Made by a program: the position numbers and the translations under genes. A stretch of 64,000 nt of DNA from Trifolium pratense (taxonomy: Eukaryota > Streptophyta > Magnoliopsida > Fabales > Fabaceae). The stretch spans positions 31,608,838 through 31,672,837 of the forward strand of contig NC_060059.1 in NCBI RefSeq assembly GCF_020283565.1, read 5' to 3'. The notes under the pieces were generated by a model. It did no database searches. It saw only the letters and a program-made list of their open reading frames with translations, and was not told where the DNA came from. Shown piece after piece: positions 12,230 to 21,499 of this stretch. Numbering within the stretch: position 1 is the stretch's first letter; the number at the start of each line of letters is the position of its first letter.

Positions 12230-13330
12230 ATAAATTTAATATATTTGAAATGATAAGTGAAATGATAAATTCACTAAGATATATTTGAATGCAAATTTTT
12301 CAAGAACACAAAAGATATTATATGGATTGAAGAATGTATTGTACAACTTGTGGGACTATCCCAAAATTCAAGAGTGGTTGGAGGCAAGTGAATCTTCATG
12401 ATGATGAAAATGTACACTCTAAGAGCTGAAGATGCTATGATACAACTTGTGAAATTACCTAAAAAGCCTAATGTAGTTCAATGCAAGTAGAGATTAATGT
12501 CTAGGTCAAGGTTCAAGTAGGGATTGAACTTGGTATATTGTCTTCAAGATTAATTCAAAGGTGAAGAGAACAACAAGGAGATTATTGGTTAAATTTACAT
12601 CACCACCAATTTAAAGTCAAGGTAGAGAATTGTTGTGTGTGTCTTCAAATTCTGGACAATTTCGCCTTAAGTGTTTCACACGTGAATTTAAATCACAAGG
12701 AAGTTTTGGACAGTGGATTGGAAGCTTTTCACTTTGCCTTGAACGATGGACATGTGGATTTGGCCGCAAGGCGGTTGTCACAACAATGCAGCATTTTGCA
12801 TCTAGTTGATCACGAGGCAGGTGTGCTGATGTGTGAGGCGCCTACTTGTGTCTTTAGGTAAAAAAACCTCCTTTGTTTTATAGACTTGGAGTGAGCTATG
12901 TAATAACCTAGTAGAGAACCTTAGTGACAAAAACTGACGATTCTTAGGAAACCTTACGAGTTAAGGGTTGGTGTCTATTGGGAGAGATTATAGGGTTGAG
13001 AAGTACTTTGAGTGAAAACTATCAAGTGTAGGGTTGAAAGAGGAAATAAGATAATTTGGGATTGCTCCGGTGAGCAGTATATGACTGTTTCTTGGTCACT
13101 TTTGTAACTATTGTTAACAAGAGATTGAAAAAAAAATAGGGTTGGTTTTCCACTTAAAGCTAATTTCCCATAACTCTTTTGTATCTCTTGTAAAGACCAT
13201 CGATAACGGATCAAAGAACGACACTCTCTTTCAGACGTAGGTCAATTTAGGTCGAAGTTGGTAAAGACTCATTGTATCTCTTGTTCCTTCGGTCTCTTTA
13301 TTTTGATCTTTTGATTGGTTGTGTGATTTT
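12230..13330. other. Non-genic stretch, possibly containing a decayed LTR fragment
   Basis: No gene is recognised. The part around 13233-13290 (CAGACGTAGGTCAATTTAGG, then a CGAAGTTGGT word and a T/G-rich tail) resembles the 3' part of plant Copia-type LTRs, but no matching second LTR, primer-binding site or target duplication was found. A 74-codon ORF at 12637-12861 has no recognised domain. Confidence 0.3.
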
Positions 13331-13342
13331 GCTTTACACTTA

Positions 13343-14030
13343 GTGTGTGCTTGGTTTCCATTCTACACACCCTAGAATCCATTCTACCTTGAAAATGAAA
13401 AAAAATAAATTGTGTTTGGTTATTCTCCAAAATCCATTCTAATTAAGGTGAGTAGAATCAATTCTAGTTGAAGCCATAATTTATAGTTTTTATGGTGGGG
13501 AGAATCAATTCTACATTTATGACATACAAACTCCTCTATTATTTCCTTAACTGGCCTCTTTGATTTTTTCTTTCATCAACACTCTGTTTTGTATCTCATC
13601 AACATCAATACTCATGTCTTTCAATTTTTCTATCGAGAACCCTTCACTGCCCTCTACTGATTTTTTTTTTTCTTCTTCATAAATTAGCGTTGTGATAATA
13701 TTTTAGTACTATAATATTGCACTTTAAATTCTATTGTCTATTTGTAATTTTTATTTGACTACTTCATATTTAGTATTATGCTAATTTAATTTATGTTTTA
13801 ACGAGTATTATAATGATGTGTAATTTTTATCTATGCCCATTTTGATAGTTATACACTCAAAAGCAATTTTGTTCAAAATTATCCAAACAACATGGATTGA
13901 CAACAATCAATTCTGTATTATTGTATCTAAACATAAATTAATTCTGTCAAACTCAATTCTGTCAAAATCAATTCTGTCAAATTCAATTCTATCAAAATCA
14001 ATTATGTCTACCAAAAAACGAAACACATAC
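13343..14030. mobile_element. PIF/Harbinger-like (Tourist-type) non-autonomous element with internal tandem repeat
   Basis: The left end GTGTGTGCTTGGTTTCC and the right end, in reverse GTATGTGTTTCGTTTTTT, are imperfect inverted repeats flanked by TTA on both sides, the target size of PIF/Harbinger. The words AATTCTACC, AATCAATTCTAG and AATTCTGTCAAA recur throughout. At 13937-14010 a period of about 15 bp (AATTCTGTCAAAATC-like) repeats about five times. Confidence 0.5.
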
Positions 14031-14059
14031 TTAGTTGCTAGGTTAATTACTTAGACTGT

Positions 14060-14383
14060 TTAGTTTGATTACTATTGTTATTTACTTCACTTTTTATTCT
14101 TGTAGGTTTTAAACAAAAGAGCGTTTGTCAATTTAGAGCATCCACATGGTCTAGTCTTTTAATGTTTTAAGTGATCAAATATAACATCTTTGGAACGCAT
14201 TAAATATTCAAACAATATAATATTCTTAATTTAATTTAGACTTAGTTCAAATTCCCCTCACATTCTCTCCATCTCGGTTTCCCATTTTATAGACTTTACT
14301 TATTTTTTTTGTCGAACTTTATATTAAGAGGCTCTACTATATTTTCTTTGGTTACAATAGAGAAAAAAATGAAAAAGAAAAAA
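14060..14383. other. Non-genic AT-rich spacer
   Basis: Nothing recognisable is seen between the Harbinger-like element and the RNase H fragment. It is AT-rich with short T and A runs. Confidence 0.5.
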
Positions 14384-14910
14384 TTACTCCCGGATGAAAA
14401 CTACATCCTGCGCATCAGCGAGAAGAGGCATAGAGAGTTCATTAGGAGGTGAAGTAATTTTCACTAATGGCAAGTTAGAGAGAGCACTCATCTTGGCTAG
14501 CACATCCGCACAAGCATTATCCTCTCGGAGCGTATGTTCCACAACCACATCCCAATCTTTATCAACTAGTTGACGGATGCTAAAGATTTCATTCGCAAAC
14601 CGGTGATGAGCCGAGACTCCTTCCCGGATTAAATTAACTGCCCGAAGCGAATCTGAGAAGCAAATGATTCTTCTGAACTCATTCTCCCAACAAATTTGTA
14701 AGCCATGTAGCACCGCCATAAGCTCGGCGAATAAAATGCTCTGAACTGTTGCAACACCGTAAAAACCCAAAATAAAGTCACCATTATTATTACGCAACAG
14801 CCCACCATACCCGGCTGTATTTGTAGTGCCCAACAAGCTACCATCCACGTTAAGACATGTGGTTCCTTCTGTAAGCCTAGACCATGCTACTATAATCTTG
14901 GATTGACAAA
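14384..14910 (-). CDS. RNase H-like (RVT_3) domain protein fragment
   Basis: The minus-strand reading frame is open from about 14910 to TAA at 14384-14386. It reads AWSRLTEGTTCLNVDGSLLG, then FAELMAVLHGLQICW, then IICFSDSLRAVNLI and LREDNACADVLAKMSAL. These blocks carry the four expected acidic residues of the RNase H fold: D in NVDGS, E in FAELMA, D in FSDS and D in NACAD. Such domains end many plant LINE-like polyproteins and also occur as small free-standing genes. No ATG is seen upstream in frame (the first usable codon near 14848 is GTG), and no upstream reverse-transcriptase or zinc-binding domain is attached. It is therefore most likely a truncated mobile-element remnant and not an expressed gene, although the domain itself is intact. 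Confidence 0.65.
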
Positions 14911-15278
14911 AGTGATCGTTGACACTTATTAAAAATAAATAGTTAAGTACATTTAATTTTTGGTTTTATTATTTTTGGTTGACACTAATATGTGATAACT
15001 TTTTATTTTGGTTTTACACTTATTAAAAATAAATAGTTAAGTACATTTAATTTTCTTAATATTATGTAAAAAAAATTATATTTACTAATTTACCCCTAAT
15101 ACCATCTAGTAACGCATACTCACAACATTAAGTAAATACTAATGTAATAACATTTTTGAAAAAATACCATTAAATATGAATAGAATTATGGATTTACTTA
15201 TATTTAAGTCCAAAAAAATTATGAAAACTTTTGTTTATAAACAAAATAAGAGACTAGTAATTAATTATTTTTGTACAC

Positions 15279-15425
15279 GTGAGCTTTAACTCAGTTGGTA
15301 GGAACATCAATATTTTATATGCAGGGGCCGGGATTCGAACCCTGAACACTTATCCATCTTTAAAGTGGAATTTAAAGTCACTAGACAACCTGACAAAAAA
15401 CAAAAACTATTTGTATAAAAAAAAA
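15279..15425 (+). mobile_element. tRNA-derived SINE
   Basis: A box A-like word (AACTCAGTTGGTAGGAAC, 15288-15305) and a near-perfect box B (GGGATTCGAACCC, about 15330-15342) are followed by a short unrelated body and an A-rich tail near 15420. The boxes are closer to a tRNA than those of the SINE at 6559, but the acceptor stem is absent, so this is a SINE and not a tRNA gene. Confidence 0.7.
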
Positions 15426-15651
15426 ATATATTTTTGTCTGTTAAATAGCCTAATGACTAAAATATTACATAAACTATCTCTACCGATTAAATTATTCTCT
15501 CAATTACTACTTAATTAACAATTTTTAATTATCTACAACATAAGATTTGACATGAATTTTTTTGAATAAATGATTAACAAAGGATAGTAGCCGGTAAGAC
15601 AGTGCCACCAACCACCAATCCTCACAGTCACACAGATCTATCACTATACAT

Positions 15652-15660
15652 CTATAAATA
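15652..15660 (+). promoter_or_regulatory. TATA box of the MTHFR gene
   Basis: CTATAAATA lies about 30-35 bp before a CT-rich stretch (15683-15725) that has the look of a plant transcription start and 5' leader. The leader continues into a donor site AG|GTACG at 15726, and the matching acceptor TTGCTTCAG|GAGAATTAG ends at 16060. The 5'UTR therefore contains a 335-bp intron, with the start codon 35 bp downstream. Confidence 0.65.
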
Positions 15661-16094
15661 ATCACAATACATCTCCTCCCATTCCGCGCTTCTTCTTCAT
15701 TCATTCTCTCTCCCTCTCTCTCCAGGTACGATTCAACACCTCCTCTTTCTCTCCCTCTCCCATTCCCATTCAATTATCATCATTCTCGTTAATCCTCATT
15801 TCATTCATCATCAATTTACTGCTTATAATGTTCATATATCTGATCTACTACACTATCGAATTTCTGCTCAATTTGCTTTAACCGTCTTTTCTTTTTAGAT
15901 CTGTATGAAAATAATTGTCACCATTTCAGAAACTTTGTAGTTGTAGTTTTGCTTATGAAATTGCTTAGTTAATTGTTGGATCTAGCTGATCTAATTATTA
16001 ATTTTGTTGATTTTAGTAATTAATTATATTAATTTTAGTTTTGTTGGTTACTTGCTTCAGGAGAATTAGTTAAATTGATAAAAAGAGAAAAAAA

Positions 16095-19000
16095 ATGAAG
16101 GTGATAGACAAAATTAGATCAGCTGCAGCGGATCCAAACAGAGTAGTGTTTTCATTTGAGTTTTTTCCGCCGAAAACTGAAGATGGAGTTGATAATTTGT
16201 TCGAGAGAATGGACCGAATGGTTGCTCATAATCCATCATTTTGTGATATTACTTGGGGTGCTGGTGGAACAACTGCTGATCTGACATTAGAAATTGCGAA
16301 TAAGATGCAGAATATTATTTGTGTTGAAACTATGATGCATCTTACATGTACTAATATGCCTGTTGATAAGATTGATCATGCTCTCGAGACTATTAAGTCT
16401 AATGGGATTCAGAATGTGCTTGCTCTTCGTGGTGATCCGCCTCATGGTCAGGAGAAGTTTGTTCAGACTGAAGGTGGATTTGCTTGCGCGCGTGACTTGG
16501 TATGGATGTTTCTTACTCTTGAGTAATTCTTGTTTATAGTACTAGTGTTAATTAATCATTGATTTGAAGATAATAATATGTTAAAATCATATTAGCATGG
16601 TTTAGATGGTTTTCGCTCTGTTTTGTTATTGTTTTTAGTGTAGTTTTAGATCACGGGGTGGAGATATGAAAATGGTTTTCTTTTTTCCCTTAACAAGCAT
16701 GGTTTTAGTATGCGTGGATACTTTGTATCTGAATTGATTTTGCCTTTAAAACTCGATTTGATTAGAAGAAATAAATAAAAGTAGCTTTTACGATAAGTTG
16801 AAAAATTTGTACTAGGTTTTTTGGCAAGCTTGTTTTAGAATAAAAAACATCCAACTATAAGTGGCTTAACTTCAAACTCAATTTTAAACGAATAAATTTT
16901 ATAAAATAAAGTTTATTTAAAATCATATTTGTGAAACACTCACCCAAATATGCACTTAATGTGTCTTGACGTTTCAATTAATTGTGCCATTAGGAGCTGT
17001 GCTGAGAATCATTCCTAGTTACAACACTCTCTCTTGCAGTTTTCAGTTTTTGAATAATTTGTTTATGAGTTGCTATTATAACATTTCTATTTTTGCCAAG
17101 GTTGGCTGGAATCATTACGTGATATCATGTCTTAACTCATGCTTCCATTCTCAGAGTTCAGTACTTAGATTTTTGTTCAAGCTATTTTCTCAGAAAGTAT
17201 TTTGACAAAATCCTTTAATAGGAAAAGCTCTACCGTTGTAAAAAGACATACTTTCAATATAACACTGTTTGATTCATCCTTTTAAAAAAAAAATACTGTT
17301 TGATTCATCATAGCAGATGACTTCTGAAAAGATGATGCTAATTTTTCTTACTCGGGAGATTCTTAATGTATTGGGGATATTTTCAAATTATTACTGCTCC
17401 CAACATAGAAAAGTAATCAAAAACCTGTAAATGCAAAGAAATGCACCTTTTACAGACCATACTTTAAATAAATAGACACCAGTTTCCAATAAGTTATGGT
17501 ACATTATATTCAATTCTTATTGATGATAAAACCTAACACTTAGTTTCATAAAATTTGACATATATGTCTCTGGTCTTGAGTCTTGATTTTTTGGATGTTG
17601 ATGCTTTTGTAGGTTCAACATATCAGAAGCAAATATGGTGACTACTTTGGCATTACGATTGCTGGTTATCCAGGTTTCTTTCTTATGTTATCATTTTTTT
17701 TCATCTTTATTATTTCTTCCTACTATATGTTTTTCTTTTCCTCTTCCCACCATCTTTTGATCTCACATTCTATTGTCTTTCTCTTCAGAGGCACATCCCG
17801 ATGTTATAGGAAATGATGGGTTGGCTCCAGCAGAAGGTTATCAAAAGGATCTTGCTTACTTGAAGAGCAAGGTCTTGTCTCTAAATCAGAATCTACCCTT
17901 TTTATTCCTCAAAAGTTTTTTTTTTTTTTTTTTAAATTTTTTTATCAGCTCTAGAATATAATTTTTGGGAATTGTTTAAATCTGTGACTGGCAGTGGCAT
18001 GCTTAAACATGTAAGAAAAGAAATAGATAAGTCAGGAAAGTTGCATTTATTTAATAATAAAAGTGGCAGGGTTGAGCTGCAGCCATGGGGGTCTTGCAGA
18101 GACTTTTTGTTAATCTTTCTGTCTTATTTTGGCCTCCTTTTCTGAACTTATGTTTCCTTTATAGGTTGATGCTGGAGCAGATTTGATTGTCACCCAGTTA
18201 TTTTATGACACTGATATATTCCTCAAATTTGTGAACGATTGTCGCCAAATTGGAATAACATGTCCTATTGTGCCTGGAATTATGCCCATTAACAATTACA
18301 AGGGATTTATCCGCATGACCGGTTTTTGCAAAACAAAGGTAAGCAAAAATTGTTTTATAGATATTCCAGCATTAAATTTCCAAAATATTCTATTAGTTTA
18401 AGAACCTTTGGAGTTTGGATCCCCCAAAGAAGGCATGAAAATTCACTTAATTGTTAATAGTTTTCTATTTGTTTGCTTTTTACTGTTGTGTTTTTGGTAG
18501 TCAATGTCATGGATTGTAATTGTAATTGTAATATGTTGTTTCATTTTCAATGAATCTAGATACCTGCTGAGATAATGGCTGCTCTAGAGCCTATCAAGGA
18601 CAATGAAGAAGCTGTCAAGGCTTATGGAATACACCTGGGAACTGAAATGTGCAAAAAGATCATGGCTCATGGAATTAAGACGGTGCATCTTTATACGCTA
18701 AATATGGAGAAATCAGCACTGGCAATACTAATGGTTGGTCTCTTATTTCATGCAACATTGTAGCTTGTGATATGTATATCGTCGATTTGTCATTAACCAA
18801 TTATTCTTAAAGATTGAATTGTTTGGTGAAAGCAAATGACTGGTTTTATATCTAAAATGCCCCTTCCCACAGGAGCCCTTTGGGCTTTAAGTGTGGTAAT
18901 GCACAGGTCCACTTACCTTGTGCAAAAAGGCAATTTTGTATTAAAAGAATGTATGCAAAAAGGATCAAATTCTATCCCACTTAGTTATAGAGATTCTAAT

Positions 19001-21032
19001 ATAATGTTATATCCCAAAAGCTTGAGTTGTTGGGTGTGAAAGCATGTGAATGTATAGCTTTTTTCATATTATTTTGGCAAGACTTTACTTAAGTTGATGT
19101 TGATTTTTTTACTTGCAGAGCCTTGGCTTAATTGAAGAATCCAAAATTTCTAGATCCTTACCTTGGAGACGCCCTACAAATGTTTTCCGTGTTAAAGAAG
19201 ATGTTCGCCCAATCTTTTGGTATGTCACTGTTGCAGCTATCGTCTTGTTCCCAAGTATAAGAGGAGTGTCTGTATTTGTTTGAAGCATTTCTCACTTTTT
19301 CATCCAACCATTGTAGGGCAAATCGTCCAAAAAGCTACATATCAAGGACCATAGGATGGGATCAATACCCACATGGGCGTTGGGGTGATTCCGGTAACCC
19401 ATCATATGGCGCATTAACTGACTATCAGGTGCAGATGACCACTTTTAATATGTTGATGTCACACTTTTATTTTCTTTCACTGTTGATATCAATTTCTTTT
19501 ACTTTACAATGTGCAGTTCATGCGGCCACGTGCAAAGGACAAGAAGCTTATTGAAGAATGGGCTGTTCCCTTGAAAAGCGTTGAAGATATTTATGAGGTA
19601 GAATTACTTTAGTTGGAATGTTGTTATGTAGCATTCTTACCAACAGTTCAAGATCAACTAAATAATTGTTCATTGTTACATATCAGAGATTCAGATTGTT
19701 TTGCCTGGGAAAGTTGAGAACCAATCCTTGGTCAGAACTTGATGGTCTTCAGCCAGAGACAAAGATCATAAATGAGCACCTGGAGAAGATTAACACAAAG
19801 GGCTTTCTCACCATTAATAGCCAGCCAGCAGTCAATGGGGAGAAGTCAGATTCTCCTACTGTAGGTGGGTGGAAAAATATTGTTTTGTATCCGTACTTGA
19901 TTTTTTCTGAATGTTGGATTTGAGCATTCTAATTTGTGTTAACTATATATGACTAATTTTCTTTTACAAGTTAGTTATGAAACTATGGCAACATCCGTAT
20001 GAGAAATCCAGTAAAATTATGATTTAGGCTATTGATGTCACCCATATTATTGGTAACATGAGATACACTAACTCTTTTATTTTGACATATTACCTAGGCT
20101 GGGGTGGACCTGGTGGGTATGTTTACCAGAAGGCATACTTAGAGTTCTTCTGCTCTAAGGAAAAGCTGGATGCACTTGTTGAGAAAACCAAGGATCGACC
20201 ATTCCTAACTTATATGGCTGTGAATAAAGAAGGGGTTTGGAAATCTAATGTGCGCCAAACTGATGTGAATGCCGTGACATGGGGGGTCTTCCCAGCTAAG
20301 GAAATAATACAACCAACAATTGTGGATCCTGTCAGCTTCAGCGTATGGAAGGATGAGGCATTTGAAATTTGGTCTAGAGCATGGGCGAGCTTGTACCCTG
20401 AGGCTGATGCCTCCAGGAAATTGGTTGAAGAGGTTAGTTTTTCGACCGATAAATCCTTTAAAGCTTGCACATAACCTTTTTAGAAATACTATAGGGCCTG
20501 GTTGATTCCCATAGGGCTTGTTCCATTTTTCTTAAAATATGTTCTTCAGTTTATTAAAACTGGAAAACTTGTTTGGTTAACTTTTTCTGTAACACTGTTT
20601 CTTATTGTATTGTTTTTAAAACTAAAATGTCAAAACAGATAATACCTGTTTTAAAAAACTAAAACAACCACTATTTTAAAATCAAACCGTACGTTGAATC
20701 GGCCAGACCTTTGAATAATAGTTCGACTACTTTAACCTGCTTGTACTGTGACGAAACCGTGATCCAACCATTCAAATAACTTAACCATGGAGAGTGCCGG
20801 TTCACGGTTTAATCGATTGAACCGTCGAGCTCGATTTTTGAAACATTGAATCAAACAACCCCATCATGTACTTCATGTCAGTGCTGTATTTTTGTTTTTG
20901 GCTGTAGAGGTTTCAGAGTTTTGATAATTCTTTCTAATTGTGTCGCAGGTGGGAAGCAGCTACTTCTTGGTCAGCTTGGTGGACAATGATTACGCCAATG
21001 GTGATCTTTTTGGTCTGTTGGCTGATTTCTGA
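16095..21032 (+). CDS. MTHFR: Methylenetetrahydrofolate reductase (complete, 11 exons)
   Basis: Exons are 16095-16499, 17613-17673, 17789-17871, 18165-18338, 18560-18733, 19119-19219, 19317-19428, 19517-19597, 19687-19864, 20098-20432 and 20949-21032. All introns are GT-AG and the phases join to 595 codons plus TGA, the usual plant length. The enzyme reduces 5,10-methylene-THF to 5-methyl-THF, which supplies methyl groups for methionine synthesis in the cytosol. The N-terminal catalytic barrel (about 1-310) shows [11 protein letters not shown] with the catalytic Glu22, [23 protein letters not shown] (110-116) and AGYPEAHPD (152-160). The C-terminal half shows [35 protein letters not shown] and ends [15 protein letters not shown]. 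The C-terminal half corresponds to the AdoMet-regulatory domain of animal enzymes; plant enzymes are known to be NADH-dependent and not inhibited by AdoMet. No truncation or missing motif was seen. A young LTR retrotransposon begins 140 bp after the stop. Confidence 0.97.
20650..20850. mobile_element. Diverged transposon fragment in MTHFR intron 10
   Basis: The patch contains AATCAAACCGTACG, CCGGTTCACGGTTTAATCG and ATTGAACCGTCGAGC, and ends ATTTTTGAAACATTG. This echoes the AACCGGTT-rich interior and the ACATTG terminus of the element at 8748-9657. It is much more diverged and its left end is not defined. Confidence 0.4.
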
Positions 21033-21171
21033 CACTTCGTAATATTTTAGTTCTTTAACGAAGCCAGTTCTGTTTCTCGTCAAGTTTTTTCCTTTTAATT
21101 TTTTGTTTCCTTTCCCTTAAACGTGATTATTCACATTATATAGATGATTGTATGTTGGAGTGCAAATTAAT

Positions 21172-21466
21172 TGTAATGGGAAATAAATATCATGAATTAA
21201 GTAGTTTATTTTAATCTTATATAATAGTTTATTTTATGTCATTTTACATTTTTATCCTTTAGGTTGTATTTAAAGGCATTGTGCCTCACTTTGAAAAGGA
21301 ATCAATATTCAACAAGTTATCTTCTTCTCTAAAAAACCTTTCTCATTCAATATTATGCTTTGCATAATCTCTCTTTGGTACCGGATTCTATTCTAGATAA
21401 TTGGAATCTCTACTCTTGAGACTTGATTCTACCGGCTTGTCCCTAGAATCTAATTTATCCGTTACA
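21172..21466 (+). repeat. 5' LTR, 295 bp
   Basis: TG...CA ends, with a TATA-like word GTATTTAAAGGC about 90 bp in. It appears identical to the LTR at 24277-24571. Confidence 0.93.
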
Positions 21467-21468
21467 AT

Positions 21469-21482
21469 TGGTATCTAGAGCC
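21469..21482 (+). other. Primer-binding site (initiator-Met tRNA type)
   Basis: TGGTATCTAGAGCC lies two bases after the LTR. It matches the complement of plant tRNA-iMet 3' end (TGGTATCAGAGCC) except for one inserted T in the middle. Confidence 0.75.
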
Positions 21483-21499
21483 TTTGATTTGGCGCGCTC

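Noticed and set aside
12637..12861. 74-codon ORF between RNase H relics
   Set aside because: No recognisable domain, and it lies in probable decayed LTR sequence.
15284..15345. Possible tRNA gene (box A and box B present)
   Set aside because: No acceptor stem or anticodon arm can be formed, and an A-rich tail follows. It is called as a SINE.
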